Shown here: piece by piece, positions 6,320-14,373 of the stretch
How the letters are laid out: each line of letters begins with the position of its first letter
How positions within the stretch are numbered: position 1 is the first letter of the stretch
Assembly: GCA_021205585.1 (NCBI GenBank)
Contig: JAJPXI010000171.1
Location: forward strand, 1-20,662
Origin: Oscillospiraceae bacterium
GTDB lineage: Bacteria; Bacillota; Clostridia; Oscillospirales; Oscillospiraceae
Direction of reading: 5' to 3'
DNA length: 20,662 bases
Translations under genes and position numbers: made by a program
The notes under the pieces: model-generated
Databases searched by the model: none
The model's input: the letters and a program-made list of their open reading frames with translations, nothing else
What the model was told of the DNA's origin: nothing

Positions 6320-7123
6320 TCAAGTGTCCAAGGGGTGTTCCTGTTCTGCAGCTGCCGGTATCTCCCCCACGCCGTTTAAAATCAGCCGGGGCTGGTAAGG
6401 GAAGTCCCGGCACTCGCTGCGGGAGGTGACGCCGGAGAGCACAAGCACGGTGTCCAGGCCGGTTTCAATCCCCGCAATGATGTCGGTGTCCATCCGGTCG
6501 CCTATGATTGCCGCCTCCGCCGAGTGGACACCCAGCAGCTGTAAGCCGTTGCGCATCATCAGGGGGTTGGGCTTGCCCACATAATAGGCCCGCTTGCCGG
6601 TGGCCAGTTCGATGGGGGCCAGAAGAGCGCGGCAGGCCGGGGCAATGCCACACTCGGTGGGCCCGGTCAGGTCGGAATTGGTGCCAATCAGCTTGGCGCC
6701 GGCCTGTACCAGACGGATGGCCTTGGTGATCATCTCTAAATTGTAGGCGCTGGATTCGCCCACCACCACATAGTCCGGGTTGACATCGTTATAGGTAATC
6801 CCCATATCGTAAAGGGCGTTCAGAATGCCGTGTTCACCCATCACATAGGCGCTGCACCGGGGGGCCTGGCTGTTGAGAAAGTAGGCGGTGGCCAGGGCGC
6901 TGGTGTAAAAATTGGACTCCTCCACCTCCAGACCCATGCGTCCCAGTTTTTGCTGGAGTTCCCGGGGGGTGTACTGCCCGGAGTTGGTCAGGAACAGAAA
7001 CTTTTTCTTGTTCCTCTTCAGCCAGTCGAAAAATTCCGGCACTCCGGGAAGCAGGCGGTTTCCGTGGTAAATCACCCCGTCCATATCGCAGATGAAGCCT
7101 TTTTTGCTCAGCAGTGTTTTCAT
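6320..7123 (-). CDS. HAD-IIA family phosphatase (NagD-like)
   Basis: 267 residues, normal for HAD subclass IIA sugar-phosphate or p-nitrophenyl phosphatases. Motif I is DMDGVIYHG (nucleophile Asp13, acid/base Asp15), motif II is LTNS (Thr46), the lysine motif is YYVGKPNP, and motif IV is IIGDRMDTDI. A type-IIA cap lies between motifs II and III. The substrate is not predictable within this promiscuous family. The ATG at 7123 has AGGAGG 8 nt upstream and overlaps the ppk1 stop as ATGA, so translation is probably coupled. Its place in a polyphosphate operon suggests phosphate salvage or metabolite repair. It is cytosolic, with no signal peptide. Confidence 0.93.
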   Translation of the reverse strand: MKTLLSKKGFICDMDGVIYHGNRLLPGVPEFFDWLKRNKKKFLFLTNSGQYTPRELQQKLGRMGLEVEESNFYTSALATAYFLNSQAPRCSAYVMGEHGILNALYDMGITYNDVNPDYVVVGESSAYNLEMITKAIRLVQAGAKLIGTNSDLTGPTECGIAPACRALLAPIELATGKRAYYVGKPNPLMMRNGLQLLGVHSAEAAIIGDRMDTDIIAGIETGLDTVLVLSGVTSRSECRDFPYQPRLILNGVGEIPAAAEQEHPLDT

Positions 7124-9249
7124 TCTCTTCTCCTCCTGAATATGCCGAAAAACCGGGAGAAAATCCAGCCGGGCAGGGTGTTCCCCAGGGGCTTTTGAGG
7201 CCGCTCGATCCGGTATTCCTCCAGTTGGAACGCCTGCTGGCAGTGGAACGGCGGACCGGCGTCCTTTTTGCGCCGCCAGGTGCCGTCCGGCCCTAGTTCT
7301 CTGGCCTTTACATTGTCCTTTTGCAGCTGCCGGATGATGTGGAACACCCGCGCCCGCGCTCTGCCGTCCAGTACGGGACAGGCCACCTCCACCCGGCGCT
7401 CTGTATTTCGGGTCATAAAATCGGCGGAGGAGATGTAGAGCTGTGCGTCCCCGTCCCGGCCAAAGCAGTAGATTCGGCTGTGCTCCAGATAGCGGCCCAC
7501 AATGGAGAAGACCCGGATATGGTCTGTCAGGCCCTGAATTCCGGGCAGCAGACAGCAGATGCCCCGAATATTCATGACCACCTCCACGCCGGCCTGAGAG
7601 GCCTGGGCCAGCTTGTCGATCATCGTCCGGTCGGTCAGAGAGTTCAGCTTTAGAAAAATGTACCCGTCCTCGCCCTTTTCGATTTCCCTGTCGATGCAGG
7701 CGCACACCCGGTTCCGGAGGGCAAAGGGGGAGACCAGCAGGCGGCGGTAGCTCCCGTTCAGATTTCCGGTGGCCATATTCTGAAACAAAAGGGCCGCGTC
7801 CGCTCCAATTGCCTGATTGGCCGTAATCAGACACAGGTCTGTGTACTGCCGGGCCGTCTTTTCGTTGTAATTTCCCGTGCCCACCTGGGTGTAATATCGA
7901 ATTTTTCCGTGCTCCCGCCGGGTGATCAGGCAGACCTTGGAGTGTACCTTGATCCCCTCAAAGCCGTATAAAATGGTGCAGCCGGCCTCCTCCAGCCGCT
8001 CTGCCCATTGGATGTTATTTTGCTCGTCAAAGCGGGCGCGAAGCTCCATCAGAACCACCACCTGCTTGCCGTTTTCCGCCGCGGCGCACAGGGCCTCCGC
8101 CAGTCGGGAGCGTGCGGCCAGGCGGTAGATTGTGATTTTAATGGACAACACGCCGGGGTCGGCCGCGGACTCCGTCAGCAGCCGCAGAAAGGGCTCCATC
8201 GACTCATAGGGGTAGAACAGCAAAATGTCCTGCCGCTCCAGCTGGGGGAGAATCCGCTCGGGCTTTGCCAGGGCGGGGGAAAAGCGGGGGGTATACGGCG
8301 GGTCGCACAGGGCGGCCACGCTCTCCTTTGGCAGCAGGTCGCCCAGGGAGAACAGATAATTCAGGTGGATGGGAAATTCCGTATTAAACACCTGCTCCGG
8401 TGCAAGAGAAAGCCGACGGCAGAGATCCTGGACGGTTTTTTCCGCAAGCTGACCCTGAACCTCCAGCCGGACAGGGGCCAAACGGGTGCGTTTTTTCACG
8501 ATTTTGCGCATATGCTGGCGAAAATCCATCTCCACATCGTAGGCCTCATCTTCCGGGGCGATGTCGGCATTGCGGGTCACGCAGACGATGGCCTTTTCCT
8601 CAACGGTGTACTGGTCAAACACCTGGTCGGCCAGCGCCAACAGCACATCCTGAGTCAAAATATAGTGAATTCCCCCCTCCGCCAGGCGCAGAAATGGCGG
8701 CAGGGAGTCCGGCACGGGCAGAATACCCAGCAGCGTTTTTCCGTCCCGCTTCAGGGACAGGATGATGTTCAGCCCCTTGTTGGGAAGGTGGGGAAAGGGG
8801 TTGTGCAGATCTACGATTTGGGGGGACAGAATGGCCCGCGCCTCGCTTTCAAACCAGTATAGAACCTGTTTCTTTGCCCGCTCGTCCAGCTCGTCGAAGC
8901 CCAGGCGGCAGATGTTGCAGGCCCGGCACCGGGTCTCCAGCTCCCTGAGCACCCGATCCCGCTGTTCATAGAGGGGAATCAGTGCCTGAAAAATGTCGGC
9001 CAGCTGCTCCGACGGGGTCTTCCCCGTTTTATTGTCAATATGGGTCTGCTTGAGCAGGCTCATGTCGTGAAGGGAACCGACGCGGATCATAAAAAATTCG
9101 TCCAGATTGTCTGAAAAAATCGCGGCGAATTTCAGCCGCTCTATCAGCGGGACGCTCTCGTCCATGGCCTCCTCCAATACCCGCTGGTTAAACCGCAGCC
9201 AGGACAGCTCCCGGTCCTGGGTGTAGACTGTGTGGATCTGACTGTCCAT
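7120..9249 (-). CDS. ppk1: Polyphosphate kinase 1
   Basis: PPK1 reversibly transfers the ATP gamma-phosphate onto polyphosphate. At 709 residues it has the standard length. The N-domain motif ELSWLRFNQRVLEEA (14-28) and FSDNLDEFFMIRVG (45-58) are intact. In the two phospholipase-D-like catalytic halves the expected histidines are His436 (IKVHSKVCL) and His590 (LEHSRIYCF), aligned with E. coli His435 and His592. The C-terminus ends in a basic FRRRRE tail. GGAGGAGCGG lies just before the ATG, inside the end of ppx, and only one base separates the two genes. It is the middle gene of ppx-ppk1-HAD. Confidence 0.97.
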   Translation of the reverse strand: MDSQIHTVYTQDRELSWLRFNQRVLEEAMDESVPLIERLKFAAIFSDNLDEFFMIRVGSLHDMSLLKQTHIDNKTGKTPSEQLADIFQALIPLYEQRDRVLRELETRCRACNICRLGFDELDERAKKQVLYWFESEARAILSPQIVDLHNPFPHLPNKGLNIILSLKRDGKTLLGILPVPDSLPPFLRLAEGGIHYILTQDVLLALADQVFDQYTVEEKAIVCVTRNADIAPEDEAYDVEMDFRQHMRKIVKKRTRLAPVRLEVQGQLAEKTVQDLCRRLSLAPEQVFNTEFPIHLNYLFSLGDLLPKESVAALCDPPYTPRFSPALAKPERILPQLERQDILLFYPYESMEPFLRLLTESAADPGVLSIKITIYRLAARSRLAEALCAAAENGKQVVVLMELRARFDEQNNIQWAERLEEAGCTILYGFEGIKVHSKVCLITRREHGKIRYYTQVGTGNYNEKTARQYTDLCLITANQAIGADAALLFQNMATGNLNGSYRRLLVSPFALRNRVCACIDREIEKGEDGYIFLKLNSLTDRTMIDKLAQASQAGVEVVMNIRGICCLLPGIQGLTDHIRVFSIVGRYLEHSRIYCFGRDGDAQLYISSADFMTRNTERRVEVACPVLDGRARARVFHIIRQLQKDNVKARELGPDGTWRRKKDAGPPFHCQQAFQLEEYRIERPQKPLGNTLPGWIFSRFFGIFRRRRE

Positions 9250-9250
9250 G

Positions 9251-10177
9251 TTACCGCTCCTCCAATATTCTCTGATATAAATAGCCTTCCCGCACGCCGC
9301 AGGCGCTGACCGAGATGTCCTTTGCGCCGTAAATCTGGCAGATCACATCTAAGACCAAAACGCCGGGGACAAGGGTATGGATGCGCTCCGGGGCGGCTTT
9401 TAGAATACCGAGAAGGGTTTCCCGTTCCATCCGCTTCAGCCGTTTCAGCAGCAGCCTTAACTCCTTGGCCGTCAGAACTTGCCGGGCCTCATCCTGGCGG
9501 GAGAAATAATTGGCCACTCTGGCCGCCGCCCGGACGGTTCCGCCCACGCCGCAGATGTGCTCCACCGGCTGTACGGCGGTGTGCTCCCGCTTTAGCTGCT
9601 CCAGCACCTGGGCCTGAATGGCCTTGCACTCCGCGTCGGTGGGGTGGAGTGCGGAGACATATTGATGAAACAGGTTCAGTGATCCGATAGGGAGACTGCT
9701 GGCCGATAAAACGGCGCCATCCCGGTAACACAGCAGCTCTGTGGAGCCGCCGCCCAGATCCACCAGCAGACCGCTGGACGGGGCCTGGCCCAGCATGGCC
9801 CCCCGGAAGGACATCTCCGCCTCGGTTTTTCCGGAGATTACATCGACCGTCACCCCGGTTTTTTGGGCAATCTGCTCCACCACCTGCTGGGTGTTGGAAA
9901 TGTTGCGCAGGGAAGCGGTGGCAAATACATGCATCTGCTGAATCTCCAGGTGGTTCAGCAGATCCCGGTATTCGGCCAGCACACGGCAGATCACCTGCAC
10001 GCCCTCCGACTGCAATTTGCCCTTTTCAATATACCCGGCCAGGCCCGCCACAGTTTTTCTGTGCAGCAGCAGATGGCCCGCGCCGTTCTCACAGCGATAG
10101 ACGGAAAGGCGAACCGTGTTGGAGCCCAGGTCTACGATACCGCAAATTATGGATGCTTTTTGGCGTTGTTCCTCCAT
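9251..10177 (-). CDS. ppx: Exopolyphosphatase / GppA-family phosphatase, short form
   Basis: This ASKHA-fold hydrolase removes terminal phosphates from polyphosphate or pppGpp. The 308 residues cover only the two actin-like domains: IVDLGSNTVRLSVY (14-27), the LLVDLGGGSTELL phosphate loop, and HICGVGGTVRAAAR. The C-terminal HD-like domain of the longer E. coli Ppx is absent, as in many Firmicute short forms. Polyphosphate versus pppGpp preference cannot be read from sequence; the ppk1 neighbour favours polyphosphate. The ATG at 10177 follows GGAGGG by about 8 nt. First gene of the operon, under the promoter at 10227-10255. Confidence 0.93.
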   Translation of the reverse strand: MEEQRQKASIICGIVDLGSNTVRLSVYRCENGAGHLLLHRKTVAGLAGYIEKGKLQSEGVQVICRVLAEYRDLLNHLEIQQMHVFATASLRNISNTQQVVEQIAQKTGVTVDVISGKTEAEMSFRGAMLGQAPSSGLLVDLGGGSTELLCYRDGAVLSASSLPIGSLNLFHQYVSALHPTDAECKAIQAQVLEQLKREHTAVQPVEHICGVGGTVRAAARVANYFSRQDEARQVLTAKELRLLLKRLKRMERETLLGILKAAPERIHTLVPGVLVLDVICQIYGAKDISVSACGVREGYLYQRILEER

Positions 10178-10226
10178 TATGATACCCTCCTGTGTGGAAA
10201 GGATAGACCATTTTTGTGAAATCTAA

Positions 10227-10255
10227 AATCTAAGGGATGTAAAATTGTTGTAAAA
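10227..10255 (-). promoter_or_regulatory. ppx-ppk1 promoter with Pho-box-like direct repeats
   Basis: On the minus strand TTTTACA occurs twice with an exact 11-bp period (complements of 10249-10255 and 10238-10244). This matches the TT(A/T)ACA direct-repeat layout bound by PhoP in Bacillus. The upstream copy doubles as a -35 (TTTACA), followed by 16 nt and TAGATT (10227-10232) as the -10. Phosphate-starvation control of polyphosphate genes is therefore a plausible inference. Confidence 0.5.
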
Positions 10256-10354
10256 TGATTTCCGGAGGGGTATCGCAGCGGAGGAAAACGCAATCGGAAT
10301 GAAATCGGAGCGACTTCGGGAAAGACGCCCATCTGCCGGAAGGAGGAGGCTTTT

Positions 10355-10510
10355 GTGGAGGCGATGAAGGAACTGCTGTATGACGTGGGATTCTGGAGCG
10401 GCTGGGCGATTTTGCCGGTTTTGCTGGAGCTGCTCCCTGCCTGCATAGGGACGCTTTTGCTGTTCAGGCGCAGACGGCGGGCGGATGCCTGTCCGGCGCT
10501 GGAGCGGTTT
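10355..10510 (+). pseudogene. N-terminal stub of a probable membrane glycosyltransferase
   Basis: GTG at 10355 (ATG at 10364) has AGGAGGAGG 5 nt upstream. It opens a frame reading MEAMKELLYDVGFWSGWAIL, then PVLLELLPACIGTLLLF and a basic RRRRRA stop-transfer. A single hydrophobic helix followed by arginines resembles the N-terminus of GT2-type membrane glycosyltransferases, including the XrtG-associated type. That assignment is tentative. After 52 codons the frame runs straight into the mobile-element half at 10510-10582 and continues as meaningless sequence to 10687. No catalytic domain remains, so it is a truncated gene or deletion scar. Confidence 0.42.
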
Positions 10511-10582
10511 CAAACTTTTGCAACGCCACTTTTGGCGGAAAAGTTCCGCCAGCCGCCGCAGACGCATTTAATCAGTGCTTCC
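10510..10582 (-). mobile_element. Half copy of the IS5-like miniature element
   Basis: The 73 bases are the reverse complement of 15331-15402, with one inserted base and one substitution. They run from the left terminal repeat (ends GCTTCC at 10582) to a point near the element centre. The other half is missing. The internal TGGCGGAA/TTCCGCCA hairpin is conserved. The broken edge coincides with the end of recognisable glycosyltransferase-like coding sequence. Confidence 0.85.
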
Positions 10583-10604
10583 CTATATTTTGTGGAAAAA
10601 GGGC

Positions 10605-10633
10605 TTGACAAGGGCGGGAAAATCGTGTATAGT
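10605..10633 (+). promoter_or_regulatory. Sigma-A promoter of the ylxM-ffh-trmD operon
   Basis: TTGACA (10605-10610), a 17-nt spacer and TATAGT (10628-10633) lie 50 nt before the ylxM start. Just downstream, GTAAAGCC (10641-10648) pairs with GGCTTTAC (10653-10660) to give a small hairpin at the start of the transcript, before the ribosome site. Confidence 0.82.
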
Positions 10634-10683
10634 TATATGCGTAAAGCCAAAGGGCTTTACACTATATCTTGCGGAGGTGCCCC

Positions 10684-11052
10684 ATGAAGAACCAGGCTTA
10701 TCGCATGACCATGCTCTACGACTTCTATGGGGAGCTTCTGACCCCTCGTCAGCAGGAATTTTTCGATTTGTACTACAACGAGGATTTGTCCCTGGCCGAA
10801 ATCGCCGAAAATTACGGCATCAGCCGCCAGGGGGTACGGGATGTCATCGTCCGGGCCGAGGGCGTTATGGACGAGGTGGAGGAGAAAACCGGCATCATCC
10901 GCCGGTTCCACGCCGTGCAGGGCCAGCTGGCGCAGGCGTCCCAGGCCATCAAGGAGATGCGTGCGCTGAACGAGCAGAACTGGAACGACGCGCGCCTGGA
11001 GGCCCTGCTCGACCAGGCCTCCCAGGCGGTGGAACAGATGAAGCAGGAGTGA
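10684..11052 (+). CDS. ylxM: YlxM/p13-family DNA-binding protein linked to SRP
   Basis: 122 residues, the normal length of this Firmicute family. The core TPRQQEFFDLYYNEDLSLAE and EIAENYGISRQGVRDVIVRA is a sigma-70 region-4-like helix-turn-helix, followed by a helical tail likely to form a coiled coil. In Gram-positives YlxM is encoded with Ffh and has been linked to signal-recognition-particle function; its regulatory role is not settled. GGAGGT lies 5 nt before the ATG at 10684, which is preferred to a TTG five codons earlier. It ends 4 nt before ffh. Confidence 0.93.
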   Translation: MKNQAYRMTMLYDFYGELLTPRQQEFFDLYYNEDLSLAEIAENYGISRQGVRDVIVRAEGVMDEVEEKTGIIRRFHAVQGQLAQASQAIKEMRALNEQNWNDARLEALLDQASQAVEQMKQE

Positions 11053-11056
11053 AGCG

Positions 11057-12412
11057 ATGGCATTTGAAGGACTGACAGAAAAGCTCTCCGCCACCTTTAA
11101 GCGCCTGCGGGGCAAGGGCCGCCTGACTCAGGGCGACGTAAAGGAGGCCATGCGGGAAATCCGCCTGGCCCTGCTGGAGGCCGACGTCAACTACAAGGTG
11201 GTCAAGGAGTTCGTGGCCAAGGTCACGGAGCGGGCCGTGGGCAGCGACGTGCTGGAGAGCCTGACTCCTGCCCAGATGATCGTGAAAATCGTCAACGAGG
11301 AGCTGACCGCCCTGATGGGCGGCGGCGAGTCCAAGCTGACCGTGTCCTCCTCCCCGCCTACGGTGGTCATGCTGACGGGCCTGAACGGGACGGGCAAAAC
11401 CACCAACGGCGCAAAGCTGGCCGGGCTGATGAAAAAGCAGGGCAAGCGCCCCCTCCTGGTGGCCTGCGACACCTTCCGCCCCGCCGCCATCCACCAGCTG
11501 GAGGTGGTGGGCCAGCAGCTGGACGTCCCCGTATTCCAGATGGGCCAGGGCGACCCGGTAGAAATCGCCCAAGCCGGCATCGCCCACGCCAAACAGCACG
11601 GCAACGACATCGTCTTTCTGGACACGGCGGGCCGCCTGCACGTGGACCAGGAGTTGATGGAGCAGCTTCAGGTGATGAAGCGGGCCGTCCAGCCCACGGA
11701 AATCCTTCTGATTGTGGACGCCATGATTGGCCAGGACGCAGTCAACGCGGCCAGGGCTTTTGACGACGCGCTGGACATCACCGGCGTCATGCTGACCAAG
11801 CTGGACGGCGACGCACGGGGCGGCGCGGCCCTGTCCATCCGGGCGGTGACAGGCAAGCCCATCAAATTCGCCGGCGTGGGGGAAAAGCTGGATCAGGTTG
11901 AGGTGTTCCACCCCGACCGCATGGCCTCCCGCATTTTGGGCATGGGGGACGTGCTCTCCCTGATTGAAAAGGCCGAGGCCAGCTTTGACGAAAAAAAGGC
12001 CGCCGAGCTGGAACAAAAAATGAGGAAAAACCGGCTCACCCTGTCCGACTTTTACGACCAGCTTGTCCAGCTGAAAAGCATGGGCTCCCTGTCCGACATT
12101 ATGGGGATGCTCCCCGGCGTAAACGGCAAGACCCTGGAGGGCGCGTCGGTGGACGAGTCCGCCCTGACCCGCACCGAGGCCATTATCCTGTCCATGACCC
12201 CGGAGGAGCGGGAAAACCCCTCCATCCTGGGCAGCAGCCGCAAAAAACGCATCGCGGCGGGCAGCGGCACCCAGGTGGTGGACGTGAACCGGCTGCTCAA
12301 GCAGTTTGAGATGATGCAGCAGATGACCCGCCAGATGTCCGGCAAGGGCATGAAGCGCATGGCCCGCATGGGCAAAATGAAGGGCATGAAGGGCGGATTC
12401 CCTTTCGGCTAA
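11057..12412 (+). CDS. ffh: Signal recognition particle GTPase (SRP54 homologue)
   Basis: Ffh binds 4.5S/scRNA and nascent signal sequences and docks with FtsY to deliver proteins to the membrane. Its 451 residues are typical. An N-domain helical bundle (ALLEADVNYKVVKEF) precedes the G-domain: P-loop GLNGTGKTT, DTFRPAAIHQLE, DTAGRLHVD, TKLDGDARGG and GVGEKLDQVE. The methionine-rich M-domain carries DIMGMLPG and many methionines in its last 60 residues, as needed for signal-peptide binding. AGGAG lies 7 nt before the ATG, within the end of ylxM. Confidence 0.98.
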   Translation: MAFEGLTEKLSATFKRLRGKGRLTQGDVKEAMREIRLALLEADVNYKVVKEFVAKVTERAVGSDVLESLTPAQMIVKIVNEELTALMGGGESKLTVSSSPPTVVMLTGLNGTGKTTNGAKLAGLMKKQGKRPLLVACDTFRPAAIHQLEVVGQQLDVPVFQMGQGDPVEIAQAGIAHAKQHGNDIVFLDTAGRLHVDQELMEQLQVMKRAVQPTEILLIVDAMIGQDAVNAARAFDDALDITGVMLTKLDGDARGGAALSIRAVTGKPIKFAGVGEKLDQVEVFHPDRMASRILGMGDVLSLIEKAEASFDEKKAAELEQKMRKNRLTLSDFYDQLVQLKSMGSLSDIMGMLPGVNGKTLEGASVDESALTRTEAIILSMTPEERENPSILGSSRKKRIAAGSGTQVVDVNRLLKQFEMMQQMTRQMSGKGMKRMARMGKMKGMKGGFPFG

Positions 12413-12485
12413 TTTTCCGCGCAATACCCGTTGGTTCGTATCCCTTTGGATACTTTCCAAGACTTTTTATGGAGGTGAAAGGAAT

Positions 12486-12725
12486 ATGGTAAAAATCAGA
12501 CTGCGCCGCATGGGCGCGAAAAAGTCCCCCTTCTATCGTATCGTCGTCGCCGACTCCCGCTATCCCCGGGACGGGCGCTTCATCGAGGAAATCGGCACTT
12601 ATGACCCCCGCGTCAACCCGGCCGCCATCAACGTGGACGCCGAGCGCGCCCAGGCCTGGATCAAGACCGGCGCCCAGCCCACCGAAACCGTGAAGGCCCT
12701 TTTGAAAAAGGCCGGCGCCATTTAA
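12486..12725 (+). CDS. rpsP: 30S ribosomal protein bS16
   Basis: 79 residues beginning MVKIRLRRMGAKKSPFYRIV with VVADSRYPRDGRFIEEIGTY, the universal S16 signature for a 16S rRNA-binding assembly protein. It is preceded by GGAGGTGAAAGGAAT. The 73-nt gap after ffh holds no obvious terminator. The stop codon overlaps the khpA ribosome site (TAAGGAGG). Confidence 0.98.
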   Translation: MVKIRLRRMGAKKSPFYRIVVADSRYPRDGRFIEEIGTYDPRVNPAAINVDAERAQAWIKTGAQPTETVKALLKKAGAI

Positions 12726-12736
12726 GGAGGCCTGAC

Positions 12737-12967
12737 ATGAAGGAACTTCTCACCTACATTGTCCAAAACCTGGTCGACCACCCGGAGGACGTGCGAATCG
12801 ATGACTTTCAGCGCGGCAATGAGCTGACGCTGGAGGTGCGGGTCAACTCCGATGATATGGGCAAGGTCATCGGCCGCCAGGGCCGCATCGCAAAGAGCAT
12901 CCGCTCGGTCATGCGCTCCGCCGCCCAGCGCCAGGGTCTGCGGGTCAATGTAGAAATCAAGGACTGA
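12737..12967 (+). CDS. khpA: KH-domain RNA-binding protein KhpA
   Basis: A 76-residue single KH domain with the nucleic-acid loop VIGRQGRIA (GxxG = GRQG) and a following helix AKSIRSVMRSAA. Homologues (YlqC/KhpA) pair with KhpB in Firmicutes and affect cell elongation and sRNA-type regulation. The position between rpsP and rimM is the standard one. AAGGAGG starts on the rpsP stop. A hairpin with a partial T-run follows 17 nt after the stop. Confidence 0.95.
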   Translation: MKELLTYIVQNLVDHPEDVRIDDFQRGNELTLEVRVNSDDMGKVIGRQGRIAKSIRSVMRSAAQRQGLRVNVEIKD

Positions 12968-12984
12968 GGGGAAATCGCCCCTTG

Positions 12985-13012
12985 AACGGCGGGACAAGCC
13001 CGCCGTTTTCCT
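12985..13012 (+). terminator. Intra-operon terminator or attenuator after khpA
   Basis: AACGGCGGG (12985-12993) and CCCGCCGTT (12999-13007) form a 9-bp GC-rich stem with a 5-nt loop, followed by TTCCTTTG. The T-tract is interrupted, so termination is probably partial. It would lower rimM-trmD expression relative to the ribosomal and SRP genes. Confidence 0.6.
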
Positions 13013-13046
13013 TTGTTGCGGCAATTTTTGCGACAGGAGGCGCTGT

Positions 13047-13547
13047 ATGGACAGACAATTTTTAGAGGCCGGGGAAATCACCGGTACCCACGGCCTCCAT
13101 GGGGATGTTAAAATTACGCCCTGGCATGAGGCGAAGGATTATTTGTACCAGCTTGACACGCTGTATGTGGACGGCGCGCCCTACGCGATCGAGAAGCTGC
13201 GGCCCTACAAGCACAGGATGCTGGCAAAGCTGAAGGGCGTGGACGACGTGGAAACCGCCGCCGCCCTGAAGGGCAAGGCAATCTGCGCTGACCGCAGCCA
13301 GGTTCAAATGCCGGACGGCTACTGTTTCCAGGCCGATTTAATCGGCCTGGAGGTGCGGGACGCCGACAGCGGCAAGGTTCTGGGCGAACTGGCCGAGGTA
13401 CTGACGCTCCCCGCCAGCGACGTTTATGTAATAGCTGCGGGCAAGAAGGAGCTGATGGTACCCGCCGTGGATGAGTTTGTGGCGGAAACCAATGTAGAAG
13501 AGGGCTACATTCGCCTGCGTGTCCCGAACGGAATGGAAGATTTGTGA
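13047..13547 (+). CDS. rimM: Ribosome maturation factor RimM
   Basis: 166 residues. The N-terminal RimM barrel holds FLEAGEITGTHGLHGDVKI, and a C-terminal PRC-barrel half contains GLEVRDADSGKVLGELAEVL and ELMVPAVDEFVAE. RimM binds S19 and helps 16S 3' domain maturation. AGGAGG lies 6 nt before the ATG. Its TGA overlaps the trmD ATG by one base. Confidence 0.97.
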   Translation: MDRQFLEAGEITGTHGLHGDVKITPWHEAKDYLYQLDTLYVDGAPYAIEKLRPYKHRMLAKLKGVDDVETAAALKGKAICADRSQVQMPDGYCFQADLIGLEVRDADSGKVLGELAEVLTLPASDVYVIAAGKKELMVPAVDEFVAETNVEEGYIRLRVPNGMEDL

Positions 13548-14296
13548 TGTACCGCATCGACATTATGACCCTGTTCGACGAGACGGTGGGCGACATGATG
13601 AACGAGTCCATCCTGGGCCGGGCCCAGGAGCGGGACTTTATCCGCATCGAGGCCCACCAGATCCGGGATTACACCGTCAACCGGCAAAAGCAGGTGGACG
13701 ACTACCCCTACGGCGGGGGCCGGGGGGCCGTGATGCAGGCCGACCCCCTGTACCGCTGCTGGCGGCACATTGTAGACAGCTTCGGCCCCGGCCGCACCAT
13801 CTACCTCTCCCCCGCCGGCCAAACCTTTAACCAGTCCCACGCCAAACGGCTGCTCCGGGACTACGACCACCTGATCCTGGTCTGCGGCCACTACGAGGGG
13901 GTGGACGAGCGGTTTATCCAGGAATGCGTGGACGAGGAGCTGTCCGTGGGGGATTTTGTGCTGACCGGCGGGGAGCTGCCCGCCATGTGCGTAGCCGACG
14001 CGGTGGCCCGCATGGTCCCCGGCGTGCTGCCCGACCCGTCCTGCTACCAGGAGGAGAGCCACTTCAACGGCCTGCTGGAGTACCCCCAGTACTCCCGCCC
14101 GGAGGTGTGGCACGGCCTGGCCGTCCCCCCGGTGCTGCTGTCCGGCCACCATGAAAATGTGCGGAAATGGCGGCGCAAGCAGTCCCTCCTGCGCACCCGC
14201 CAACGTCGTCCAGATATGTATGAAAAGCTGGATTTGTCCTCCAAGGAGGACAGGCAGCTGCTGAAGGAGCTGGAGGAACAGGGAGAACTGGAGTGA
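13547..14296 (+). CDS. trmD: tRNA (guanine-N1)-methyltransferase
   Basis: TrmD methylates G37 of tRNAs to prevent +1 frameshifting. The 249 residues are the family length. The trefoil-knot SAM site is visible in LVCGHYEGVDERF and SVGDFVLTGGELPA, with YPYGGGRGAVMQ near the N-terminus and YPQYSRP plus the LSGHH motif later. The ATG at 13547 overlaps the rimM stop and is preferred to the adjacent GTG at 13544. rplS does not follow directly, unlike in many Firmicutes. Confidence 0.97.
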   Translation: MYRIDIMTLFDETVGDMMNESILGRAQERDFIRIEAHQIRDYTVNRQKQVDDYPYGGGRGAVMQADPLYRCWRHIVDSFGPGRTIYLSPAGQTFNQSHAKRLLRDYDHLILVCGHYEGVDERFIQECVDEELSVGDFVLTGGELPAMCVADAVARMVPGVLPDPSCYQEESHFNGLLEYPQYSRPEVWHGLAVPPVLLSGHHENVRKWRRKQSLLRTRQRRPDMYEKLDLSSKEDRQLLKELEEQGELE

Positions 14297-14373
14297 AACG
14301 CCCGAACATCAACCGTCAGGCGGCGTTTGAACTGCTTACGCCAAAAGGAGCGGACGATAAAACGATTGCATAA
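14293..14373 (+). other. Small open frame overlapping the trmD stop
   Basis: A GTG at 14293-14295 overlaps the trmD TGA and opens 26 codons (MKRPNINRQAAFELLTPKGA, then DDKTIA) before TAA. GGAG-like bases precede it. It looks like the start of a small helix-turn-helix or unknown protein but is too short to assign. It could be a relic of whatever once followed trmD, or chance. Confidence 0.25.

Noticed and set aside
6114..6429. Overlapping ~96-99-codon frames on both strands at the end of the HAD gene
   Set aside because: Both run from AT-rich sequence into the HAD gene end, have no ribosome site and no motif; neither could be supported as a gene.
10949..12460. 503-codon minus-strand frame opposite ffh
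   Set aside because: Antisense shadow of a canonical SRP54 gene.
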